A DNA stretch of 64,000 bases from JBBIWA01 sp037439425. GTDB taxonomy: Bacteria > Acidobacteriota > Blastocatellia > RBC074. The stretch lies in NCBI GenBank assembly GCA_037439425.1, contig JBBIWA010000003.1:1-64000 (forward strand), given 5' to 3'. Under the pieces are notes generated by a model. It worked only from the letters and a program-made list of their open reading frames with translations, had not been told where the DNA came from and made no database searches. Position 1 is the stretch's first letter. Every line of letters begins with the position of its first letter. Of this stretch, positions 27,820-36,055 are shown piece after piece. The position numbers were made by a program, and so were the translations under genes.

Positions 27820-28839
27820 ATGCAAAGGAGAGTTTGTCGGCTGCTCTTAGGGGGGGCTTTGTCGCTCCACCTGCTTATCGTCTTAGACAGTCTGGCTTCC
27901 GTTTCGGCACAAGAGCGTCGTCATATCAGTCCAACCTCGGCACAGCCAGAGATGGCTATGCACGAAGAAGATGAAAGCTACCGGATTGGACCGGGCGATC
28001 TGCTAGAAATTCGCATCTTTAACAGGCCGGAGATGGGGCGTGAGGTCAGAGTTGATGCGGCGGGCCACATCCGCATGCCATTTATCGGAGAGATCACGGC
28101 AGCTTGCCTGACCGAGAATCAGTTAGCGCAGGAGATCGCCGAGAGATACAAGAAATACCTGCGCGAACCCCAGGTAGACGTTTTCATTAAGGAATATAAC
28201 AGCCAGCCTGTCTCTATCATGGGAGCTGTTAGCAAGCCTGGGCGCTTCCAACTGCAGCGTCGTGTGCGACTGTTGGAGTTGCTCTCCTTCGCAGGCGGGC
28301 CGAGTGAAAAAGCCGGACAGATGATTCATATCATCCACAGCGGCGAACCCCATCTCTGTGCCGAAGCAGAGGTGAAAACGGTGGCCGAGGAAGCCGCCCA
28401 GCCGCTTCTCACCACTCTCCGGCTGCGCGACTTGCTTTCAGGCAACCCGGCAGCCAATCTTTACCTGGAGCCAGGCGATATAGTCAGTCTCCCAGAAGCT
28501 GATCAGGTCTTCGTCACCGGAAGCGTCGCCAAGCCCGGCCCTTATCCTATGACTGACAAGATCACTCTCACGCAAGCTATTGCCATGGCTGGCGGCTTTG
28601 CTCAGGATGCCAACCGCAAGCGCGTCCGGCTGATTCGCCAGGAGCCAGGCAAGGAAGTTAAGATCGAGACGGTTTACAACATAGAAGAGATCGAGAAGCG
28701 CCGGGCGGAAGACATTCTACTGCAGGCCAGTGATGTCATTGATGTTCCCAGCTCGACGGGCCAAAGCACCAGGCGGGGCATCCTGGCCGCATTGGCTCAG
28801 TCGGCAGGGCTGCTTCCTTTATACATGATCATCCGTTAA
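27820..28839 (+). CDS. Polysaccharide export protein (Wza/OPX family)
   Basis: A 339-residue protein with an N-terminal export segment (LLLGGALSLHLLIVLDSLASVSA). A PES domain follows: YRIGPGDLLEIRIF, then DAAGHIRMPFIGEI. Two SLBB-like beta-grasp domains come next (VSIMGAVSKPGRF and VFVTGSVAKPGPYPMTDK). Family members form the outer-membrane or periplasmic channel for capsule and exopolysaccharide export. The C-terminus ends in a short hydrophobic run (GLLPLYMIIR). AAGGAG lies just before the ATG. This is the first gene of the cluster that runs to 52246 and is followed closely by the Wzz/kinase gene. Confidence 0.9.
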   Translation: MQRRVCRLLLGGALSLHLLIVLDSLASVSAQERRHISPTSAQPEMAMHEEDESYRIGPGDLLEIRIFNRPEMGREVRVDAAGHIRMPFIGEITAACLTENQLAQEIAERYKKYLREPQVDVFIKEYNSQPVSIMGAVSKPGRFQLQRRVRLLELLSFAGGPSEKAGQMIHIIHSGEPHLCAEAEVKTVAEEAAQPLLTTLRLRDLLSGNPAANLYLEPGDIVSLPEADQVFVTGSVAKPGPYPMTDKITLTQAIAMAGGFAQDANRKRVRLIRQEPGKEVKIETVYNIEEIEKRRAEDILLQASDVIDVPSSTGQSTRRGILAALAQSAGLLPLYMIIR

Positions 28840-28856
28840 CTTGAGGTGTGGGGTTA

Positions 28857-31184
28857 ATGCAGGGAGAGAACAAAGAAAAGCTACCAGTTCCGGTGGAGAC
28901 TGTGACGGCACTCGACTTGCGCCGTGATTATGGTGTGGGGCGCACAGCCACGGTCGAGAGTGCAGAAGTACATCTGCGTGACTACTGGCGCATCATCCGC
29001 CGCCGCCTGTGGGTACTGATCAGCTCCATCTTCGTGATCGTTACTTTAACCACGATCTACAATTTGCGCGCCCTTTCAATTTATGAAGGGGTGACTCAGA
29101 TTCAGATCGACCGCGAAAGCAGCGCCTTAGAACTCAAAGACTTCAACATCAGCTATTGGGGCGATGATAGCCAATACTTAAATACCCAGGTCCGCAATCT
29201 GAAAAGCCCAACCCTAGCCTATGAGGTGGTCAAGACTCTGGATCTGGAAAACAATCCCAAATTCATTCCTAAGGGCGGGAGAAAGAAAGAGACGGAGCAG
29301 AAAAAGCTGGAAGAGACACGTGACCGGCAAACTGACATGCGGCGCCTGGAGAATTACACCGATGCGCTACTGGAAAATGTCGAAATCGAGCGCGTGCGAG
29401 AAACCCGTCTGGTCCAGATCAGATATCGCCACCCGGATCAGGAACTGGCCAAGAAAGTAGCCGACACCTGGGCTGACGTGTTCGTGCAAAGAAACCTGGA
29501 GAAGCGCCTCAAAGGCAACAAAGATTCCCTCGCCTTTCTAGAGTCCCGGATCGGTGAACTGAAACTGAAATTGAAAAGCGCCGAAGAGCAATTGATCAAC
29601 TACCGCCGCCAGCATCAGGTGATAGACTTTGGTGAGAAAGAGAATACAGTGCTGGCACGCCTGGCCGAGCTTAACCGGCGCCTGCTGGAAGCCGAAAATG
29701 AGCGCAAGACGTTGCAGGTCACTTACGAACTCAGCCGTCAACTACCGGATCCGAACGCGCTTCCCGAGGTGCAACGTGACCTATTGGTTCAGGAGCTGAA
29801 CAAAAAGCTGACAGAGTTGAAGCAACAGCGCGCACAACTGCTAGTCGAGTTCACACCTGAATGGCCTGCTGTCAGACAGGTGGAGCAACAGATAGCACAG
29901 CTCGAAGGGGAACTCCGCGCTAGCTATCAGCGCATCCTGGGCGGAATCGAGACTCAATATCGCAGCGCCCTGCAACGGGAAGAGGCGCTGCGCAAAGCCT
30001 TTAACCAGCAGCGGAGTGAGACGCTGTTGCAAAATGAAGGGGCGATTCAGGCTAACATTTTACAGCAGGAGGTTGACACTAACCGCGCGCTGCTCGAGAA
30101 GTTGCTCCAGAGCCAGAAGGAGGTAGATGTCTCGGCCGCTTCAAAGAAGAATAATATCTCCGTCACCGACTATTCTCCCTGGCCGCGCCGGCCCGTCGCG
30201 CCCAAGCGAGCTCAGAATATCGCGCTGAGTTTTCTCCTCGCCCTGATCGGCGGCGTGGGCCTGGTCCTTTTCCTTGATTACATTAACAACAAGATTGAGT
30301 CAGTCGAAGATATTGATCGCTATCTCCAACTGCCTGCCTTGGGTGTTATCCCGGTGTTTCCTGTAGGCAAAGCCCGCAAGCGATTGACCAGAGCATCGGC
30401 TAGCAAAGAATTGGCTCCTGCTACTGTGAATACCAATGCCTACGGTGACTCTGTGATTTTGACAGATGTAGATTCTACCTCGTCAATTGCGGAAAGTTAT
30501 CGTCAGTTGCGTACTGCCGTTCTGCTCTCATCAGCCGATCATGCGCCGCGCACGATATTAGTAACAAGTAGTCAACCTGCTGAAGGTAAGACGACTACCA
30601 GCGTCAATTTAGCTATTTCGCTGGCCCAGACCGGCGCTTCTGTCTTAATTCTGGATGCTGATTTGCATCGGCCAAGGATTCACAAAATCTTTGGCATCAA
30701 AAATGCGCAGGGTTTATGTAACTACCTCGCAGGTGATTACGAACTAGCGTCTCTGGTCCAAATCGCATTACCAAACCTCTACATCCTTCCAGTCGGGCCA
30801 CTACCGCCCAACCCGGCTGAATTACTGGGCTCGGACAAGATGCGGCAGATGATCAAAACGCTCGCCGGAAACTTTGATTATGTTGTGATTGATTCTCCCC
30901 CAGTTGCCTCATTTGCTGATAGCCTGATTCTTTCCTCTATGGTGGAGGGAGTGATTATCGTAGTGAGAGGCGGCTTTACGCCACGTGAGGTGGCGCAGCG
31001 CACCAAGGCAAACCTTCTCTCAGTCGGTGCACGAATTCTTGGGGTGGTGGCTAATCATATCAAGTTGCAACCACACGACTATTATTATTATTCAACTTAC
31101 TACAGTCGCTATTATTACCAGGACAGTGATGCAGAAGGCGAGCAAAATGTCGAATCCGAGAATCAAGCAGCAAAGGATACCTAA
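28857..31184 (+). CDS. Wzz-type chain-length regulator fused to BY-kinase
   Basis: About 775 residues. A Wzz domain opens with a first membrane segment (LWVLISSIFVIVTLTTIY, about residues 55-72). Long coiled-coil helices follow in the middle (residues 220-420), then a second membrane segment (IALSFLLALIGGVGLVLFL). The cytoplasmic tyrosine autokinase has Walker A SSQPAEGKTTTS (about residue 571), Walker A' ILDADLHRPR and Walker B YVVIDSPPV. The C-terminus carries a tyrosine cluster (YYYYSTYYSRYYYQ), the usual autophosphorylation site. Together with the export protein it sets polymer length and drives export. The ATG at 28857 is preferred to a GTG at 28848 because GAGG lies 10 bases upstream. 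Confidence 0.93.
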   Translation: MQGENKEKLPVPVETVTALDLRRDYGVGRTATVESAEVHLRDYWRIIRRRLWVLISSIFVIVTLTTIYNLRALSIYEGVTQIQIDRESSALELKDFNISYWGDDSQYLNTQVRNLKSPTLAYEVVKTLDLENNPKFIPKGGRKKETEQKKLEETRDRQTDMRRLENYTDALLENVEIERVRETRLVQIRYRHPDQELAKKVADTWADVFVQRNLEKRLKGNKDSLAFLESRIGELKLKLKSAEEQLINYRRQHQVIDFGEKENTVLARLAELNRRLLEAENERKTLQVTYELSRQLPDPNALPEVQRDLLVQELNKKLTELKQQRAQLLVEFTPEWPAVRQVEQQIAQLEGELRASYQRILGGIETQYRSALQREEALRKAFNQQRSETLLQNEGAIQANILQQEVDTNRALLEKLLQSQKEVDVSAASKKNNISVTDYSPWPRRPVAPKRAQNIALSFLLALIGGVGLVLFLDYINNKIESVEDIDRYLQLPALGVIPVFPVGKARKRLTRASASKELAPATVNTNAYGDSVILTDVDSTSSIAESYRQLRTAVLLSSADHAPRTILVTSSQPAEGKTTTSVNLAISLAQTGASVLILDADLHRPRIHKIFGIKNAQGLCNYLAGDYELASLVQIALPNLYILPVGPLPPNPAELLGSDKMRQMIKTLAGNFDYVVIDSPPVASFADSLILSSMVEGVIIVVRGGFTPREVAQRTKANLLSVGARILGVVANHIKLQPHDYYYYSTYYSRYYYQDSDAEGEQNVESENQAAKDT

Positions 31185-31777
31185 ACTGAATGATTGAGGG
31201 CCAGTAATAGAATCTGGCTATTTAGCCAGGCTGTCTTCTGTGCCGTTCACCCTTCGGTGTGAGCTGGCGAGTAATACAAGTTCGATAGGGGAAGAGTCGA
31301 AGGCTAGGTTCGTGAATCTGGTTGTGTAGAAGACTCGCCGCCAAACCCGGTTATACCTGTGATCCGGTTGAGCAGTAAATAGTGGTGGAGCAGCAATCTT
31401 TTGTTAATCAACGCAGCTTCAGAGTAACTGACTAAAGACTGGTACAGGTTCCAAGTATCTCCAATCCTTGGCAGTTAATCCCCTCACTTCTCCTCGACCA
31501 GCTTGACTGACATGAGTGATCTTACAGATCAGTTGTGAGACCAGAAGACAGGTTAGCACAAGGATAAGTAGATTGCGAATTTGATAACTAGATTGCTGCC
31601 TCGGCATGAGGCTTCCTTTATGGTAGGTGGCTGCTGAGGGAGTAGTGTAGTTTCTGCTCCGCAGCGGTTTTCACTCACGTGAAGAAGATTTGGAGTACCG
31701 TCTTCAGGCAGATTTTTCTCAGCAGCCCCAAGCCTACCTTCAGGTAGCCCTCCAATCAAATTTGTTTGGAGGTAATC
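31185..31777. other. Intergenic region inside the polysaccharide cluster
   Basis: About 590 bp with no plus-strand gene. A hairpin ctggct-attt-agccag at 31214-31229 lies 30 bp after the kinase stop but lacks a clear T-tract, so it is only a weak terminator or attenuator candidate. A small minus-strand frame at 31419-31607 is listed separately. The base composition falls towards AT-rich from here on. Confidence 0.45.
31419..31607 (-). CDS. Possible small membrane or secreted peptide, 62 residues
   Basis: This short frame has AAGGAAG five bases before its ATG and an N-terminal hydrophobic run (NLLILVLTCLLVSQLI, about residues 12-27) behind a few polar and basic residues, like a signal peptide or single membrane segment. 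The remaining 35 residues are polar. It is antisense to the direction of the cluster and no family is recognised. It could be a chance frame; conservation in relatives would be needed to accept it. Confidence 0.25.
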   Translation of the reverse strand: MPRQQSSYQIRNLLILVLTCLLVSQLICKITHVSQAGRGEVRGLTAKDWRYLEPVPVFSQLL

Positions 31778-33214
31778 ATGACAACTTCACTACTGAGAAA
31801 AATCGCCAAAAGCATAGTAGTTAAGGTGGAAGAACCATGGATGGGGGGGGTCCATGATCTTTCTGTTTTACTCAATTCTGCTCACTGGAATAGAATTCGT
31901 CGGATGGGAAACTTCCTTGATGAGTCTGAGCACTGGTCAGCGGAAAGGCTCAGCGAGTTCCAATGGACTAAACTGAAAGAAATCCTCAAGCATGCTTACA
32001 CGCATGTTCCCCATTATAGAAAAGTATTTCATCAGCTTGGCGCTGTACCCGAAGATATCACCAGTTTCAGTAGTTACAGAAAGCTTCCTCTCTTGAGCAA
32101 GCAGGAAGTGCGCGACCACCTTGAGGAATTTGTCGCTGAAAACATCCCGAAATCTCGCCGGAGTTATGTCACCACAGGTGGATCGACTGGAACTCCTGTG
32201 GGTTTTTTCTTCGATAAACGGGTAAGCGATGCTCTGGAGTGGGCCTTCATCACGACTCTGTGGCGAAGAGTCGGATATAAATCTGGTGACAGAACCGCAG
32301 TCTTCAGGGGGGGGGTTGTCTCAAACGGGAAGCTATGGGAAGCTGCTCCTTTACAAAACTCTATCATATTTTCTTCTTACCATCTGACAGTTGACAGATT
32401 ACCGGCATATCTGGAAAGAATGAGAAGGCTTCGCCCGAAGTACATTCAGGCCTATCCTTCTTCTATCAGTATTGTCGCTCAGTTCATGCTCGAGAAACAT
32501 ATCCCTCCAGTGGATAGCATCAGAGCTGTTTTATGTGGCTCGGAAAATCTGTATCCGGAGCAGCGAAAGTTGATCGAAGAAGCGTTTCAATGCCGTGTGT
32601 ACAGTTGGTATGGGCAGGCCGAGAAGGTTTGCTTAGCAGGTGAATGTGAGTATGATAGTAAACTGCACGTTTTCCCCGAATACGGTGTTACTGAACTGAT
32701 TGATCAGCACGGCGAAGTGATAACTGTGCCCGGGAAGATAGGTGAAATCGTAGCCACTGGATTTCTCTCTATGTCCATGCCGCTGATCCGTTACAGAACG
32801 AATGATCTGGCTGTGTGGGCAGAAGGATATTGTAAAAAGTGCGGAAGACAGTATCCCCTGTTCGAACGCATCGAAGGACGCTTGCAGGAATTCATCATCA
32901 CTGGTACAAATAGGCTGATTTCCATGACGGCCATCAACATGCATTCGCCAGTTTTCGATAACGTGCGGCAGTTTAGGTTTTACCAAGAGGTACCGGGTAA
33001 GGTGATTCTCAGGATAGTCCCTAAAGAAAGCTATAACAGAGAACATGACGATATTAGGATTACTTCTGAGTTGATGAAAAAGCTAGGAGATGATGTTTCT
33101 CTAGAAATAGAACTCGTCAGCGAAATCCCTAGAACCATCAGTGGCAAGTATCGGTTCCTAGATCAAAGATTGCCAATACAACTGAAAGGAACTTTCACTG
33201 CAACTGCGGACTAA
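31778..33214 (+). CDS. CapK-like adenylate-forming protein (phenylacetate-CoA ligase family), copy 1
   Basis: About 478 residues. The AMP-binding motif reads TTGGSTGTPVGFFFD near residue 132, followed by QAYPSSISIVAQF, YSWYGQAEKV, and the C-terminal KLPRT-like EIPRTISGKYRF. A CxxC pair (YCKKCGRQYP) sits in the C-terminal half. CapK-type members occur in capsule and polysaccharide clusters and are thought to activate or transfer acyl groups, but no reaction is established. GGAGGT precedes the ATG at 31778. The downstream DUF362 gene follows at 31 bp. The base composition is AT-rich relative to the paralogue at 43863-45305. Confidence 0.85.
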   Translation: MTTSLLRKIAKSIVVKVEEPWMGGVHDLSVLLNSAHWNRIRRMGNFLDESEHWSAERLSEFQWTKLKEILKHAYTHVPHYRKVFHQLGAVPEDITSFSSYRKLPLLSKQEVRDHLEEFVAENIPKSRRSYVTTGGSTGTPVGFFFDKRVSDALEWAFITTLWRRVGYKSGDRTAVFRGGVVSNGKLWEAAPLQNSIIFSSYHLTVDRLPAYLERMRRLRPKYIQAYPSSISIVAQFMLEKHIPPVDSIRAVLCGSENLYPEQRKLIEEAFQCRVYSWYGQAEKVCLAGECEYDSKLHVFPEYGVTELIDQHGEVITVPGKIGEIVATGFLSMSMPLIRYRTNDLAVWAEGYCKKCGRQYPLFERIEGRLQEFIITGTNRLISMTAINMHSPVFDNVRQFRFYQEVPGKVILRIVPKESYNREHDDIRITSELMKKLGDDVSLEIELVSEIPRTISGKYRFLDQRLPIQLKGTFTATAD

Positions 33215-33245
33215 AGGGATAGGATAAGATAACTCTGCCCGGATT

Positions 33246-34685
33246 ATGAACACAAAGGTCGCAATCTACAGCTCAAATCGGCTGGAGTATTCTGAGGAAT
33301 GGAAAGATGCAGAATTTTTCCCGGAAAAAACTGCTCTGCAAGAATTGTCTCGGCTGCTTGGACGTGAGGATGGAAACATTCTGCGTAACTATATCCGTTC
33401 TGGGGATAAGGTAGTTGTCAAGCCTAACTGGGTGCTTGACAAACATCCATATGGGCTGAACATTTTTTCGGTGATCACACATTCCGCCATGCTTAGGGCG
33501 GTTGTTGATCTGGCCTGGGAAGCTTTGGACGGTCAGGGGTCCATTGTTATTGCTGATGCTCCGCAGTGGGAGTGCGATTTCAATAACCTGATGCGGGTAA
33601 CTAATGTTCAGATAATAACTGAATATTACTGGAAACGCCACCGGTTTGAGATCGCGATCAGGGATTTGCGCCAGATTAGCTGCATACCAAAGGATAACTT
33701 CATCAGGGTAACTGATCGCCTAGCTCTGGCAGGAGACCCGGAGGGTTATTCAGTAGTTGATCTGGGTGAAAGTAGTGCTTTTAGTGGGCTGCCAAATGTC
33801 GAAGGCCTCTATGGTGCAGATTATGATCGTCAGGAAACTGTAAGGCATCATACAAACAATCGGCACGAATATCTCGTTAGTAGAACTATTCTTGGTGCAG
33901 ATGTCCTGATCAATGTTCCCAAGCTCAAAGTTCATAAAAAAGTTGGCGTAACCCTTAATGCCAAGGCAATGGTTGGAATAAACGGAAACAAGAACTGGAT
34001 TGCTCATTACCGGATTGGCCCACCGTCTCGCGGTGGCGACGAGTTTCCTGATACAGAAACTGCCTTGGCAAAAGTAAAAGCTGGGGTTGTGCGCTACCTA
34101 ACAGATAATTTCCTCGCCCGCAAATCGCTGGTGCGCGACAAAGTGTTTGATTTTGTACTGAATGGCTACAAATTTATCAAACCTGTAATCAATAAAATGA
34201 CCAGGACGCAGTTGTCGGTTGATGGTGGGAACTGGCCGGGCAATGACACCGCATGGCGGATGACGGTGGACCTGGCCAGAGCTTCTCTTTACGCTGACGT
34301 TACCGGAAAGATTCATGACACTCCGCAGCGAAGATTTTTTTCTTTCATTGATGGAATTATTGCTGGGCAAAAGGAAGGCCCGCTAGCTCCCGAGCCCAAA
34401 CCCTGCGGAGTTGTTATTGGAGGGGAGAGTTTGCTAGGAGTTGATATTGTCGGAGCTCGCTTGATGGGCTTTGACTGGAAAAAGCTCAAAAGCCTGAGAT
34501 GGCTGTCGGAAAAAGCCCCTGAATCTGGCTGGATCAGAAACCCCGAGCAAGAGATTCTCGTCATTTCAAACGTTGAGTACTGGAACGACTTGCTTGTCAA
34601 GGATAACAGCCCTGATCTTGCCTTTGAGCCTCATCCAGCATGGAAAGGATATATAGAGAGACCCGGACACCCTCAAGCCCGTTGA
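33246..34685 (+). CDS. DUF362-domain protein, copy 1
   Basis: A 479-residue protein of the DUF362 family. Conserved blocks include VVVKPNWVLDKHP, IVIADAPQWECDF, LINVPKLKVHKKVGVTLNAK, MVGINGNKNWIAHYR and FIDGIIAGQKEGPLAP. The cysteine-rich ferredoxin part seen in some DUF362 proteins is absent. The biochemical function is unknown. It clearly matches the paralogue at 42407-43966 block for block, and in both places a CapK-like gene is its neighbour. The cytoplasmic location is inferred from the lack of a signal peptide. Confidence 0.85.
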   Translation: MNTKVAIYSSNRLEYSEEWKDAEFFPEKTALQELSRLLGREDGNILRNYIRSGDKVVVKPNWVLDKHPYGLNIFSVITHSAMLRAVVDLAWEALDGQGSIVIADAPQWECDFNNLMRVTNVQIITEYYWKRHRFEIAIRDLRQISCIPKDNFIRVTDRLALAGDPEGYSVVDLGESSAFSGLPNVEGLYGADYDRQETVRHHTNNRHEYLVSRTILGADVLINVPKLKVHKKVGVTLNAKAMVGINGNKNWIAHYRIGPPSRGGDEFPDTETALAKVKAGVVRYLTDNFLARKSLVRDKVFDFVLNGYKFIKPVINKMTRTQLSVDGGNWPGNDTAWRMTVDLARASLYADVTGKIHDTPQRRFFSFIDGIIAGQKEGPLAPEPKPCGVVIGGESLLGVDIVGARLMGFDWKKLKSLRWLSEKAPESGWIRNPEQEILVISNVEYWNDLLVKDNSPDLAFEPHPAWKGYIERPGHPQAR

Positions 34686-34832
34686 ATTTTGCTGGGCGTT
34701 GAGGAAGAAAGAGGCTTTCCTGCCTGTGTATAAGAGGACCACGAATTTGCTACCTCTACCAGAGAAACAGATAGAGAGCACTAGAGTTGGTGAGGTCGAA
34801 AAGAGCATAATCGCGAGAGAGCAGCCTTATCA

Positions 34833-36047
34833 ATGAAGCCGGTGGTTCAGGTCTTTTCTTTTGATCTTGTATCCAAGCTCCTATTAGGGGTGATGGGTTT
34901 AGCGTTGATTAGGTTTATGCCAGAGGTCGAGTATGCGCGCTACACATTGGCACTCTCCATAAGCTCAACCATCTCTCAGATTTTGACATCAAGCTTCAAT
35001 AGAATCTATATCGTCGGATATCAACGTTTACCTTTTGGAGGAGCGCTATCGTTGTTGGGAGTTCAGCTGTGGATAGTAGCTGCTTTGGCAATCCTTATGT
35101 ATCCTCTGGCGAAGAGCATAGAAGGAAGTTATTGGTTCGCGATGATTTTAATTCTTGCCACCTGTCTTTTAGATTTCTCAAAGACTTTCTATCAGCGGGA
35201 ATTGAAATTCACGCGATTTTCGATAATTGAGCTCGCCCGATCATTAGCTTTCGTCATCACCTTGTTGCCTTTAATATATTTCGTAAGGTATAGCATCAGA
35301 GCCTGGCAGGTTATTGCCCTTCAGGCAGTTGTAATGATCATTGTCTTTTCGCTATTTTTCAATAAACACCTGGATCTACGGCAGCTTCTGAAGGTTAGTG
35401 ACACTAGCCGATTCGCAAGGGCAGTAGTGAAAAGTGATTATAAATATCTAGTCGGATATTTCTCCATTTTAGCAGTCTTTTCGCAGATTGACGTTTTTAT
35501 ACTAAAGATTATGACTGATGACCAAACTCTCGCTACTTATGGATCTGCCTTTCGGTATTACAGCCTGTTATCGCTGGCATTGGGTGCGGTACATGTTGTG
35601 CTTTTGCCTCTGATCCAGAAATTAGAAAGTGCCACAGAGTTTGATCATCTTATGGTAAAACAAAGAAAGCTGTTAGTGCTTTTTGCTCCCTTAGTATTGA
35701 TCGCAGCCGGCGTCTCCAAATGGGTACTCCCTTGGATAGATCATGGTAAATATCCAGACGCAGTAGCAGTATTCAGAATACTTTGTATTTCAACTCTCGT
35801 CTCTTTTACCTTCAGCCCTTATGTTAATCTAGTTATGCGTTTTGAGGATTTTAAGTTCCTACTGATAGTGGTTGGCATTGGATTGCTATTAAGTGTAAGT
35901 CTCAATCTAATGCTGATACCTGTGTTAAAGGCGGTCGGTACCGCCATTACAACCCTAACCACGTTTGGGCTCATTAACGGCCTGATATTCTTGCGAGCAA
36001 AGAAACATAGAAATGCTCTGGTTCCATTACCAGAGTATAACTCCTAA
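34833..36047 (+). CDS. Wzx-type polysaccharide flippase
   Basis: A 404-residue integral membrane protein with about 10-12 hydrophobic helices spread over its length, from LLLGVMGLALIRFM through FLLIVVGIGLLLSVSLNLML and LTTFGLINGLIFL. The arrangement fits the MOP/Wzx superfamily that moves undecaprenyl-linked repeat units across the cytoplasmic membrane. It lies among polymerase, glycosyltransferase and chain-length genes, which supports the Wzx/Wzy pathway. Sequence is AT-rich, as is common for serotype-specific flippases. A 147-bp gap separates it from the DUF362 gene. Confidence 0.85.
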   Translation: MKPVVQVFSFDLVSKLLLGVMGLALIRFMPEVEYARYTLALSISSTISQILTSSFNRIYIVGYQRLPFGGALSLLGVQLWIVAALAILMYPLAKSIEGSYWFAMILILATCLLDFSKTFYQRELKFTRFSIIELARSLAFVITLLPLIYFVRYSIRAWQVIALQAVVMIIVFSLFFNKHLDLRQLLKVSDTSRFARAVVKSDYKYLVGYFSILAVFSQIDVFILKIMTDDQTLATYGSAFRYYSLLSLALGAVHVVLLPLIQKLESATEFDHLMVKQRKLLVLFAPLVLIAAGVSKWVLPWIDHGKYPDAVAVFRILCISTLVSFTFSPYVNLVMRFEDFKFLLIVVGIGLLLSVSLNLMLIPVLKAVGTAITTLTTFGLINGLIFLRAKKHRNALVPLPEYNS

Positions 36048-36055
36048 CAATAGAT

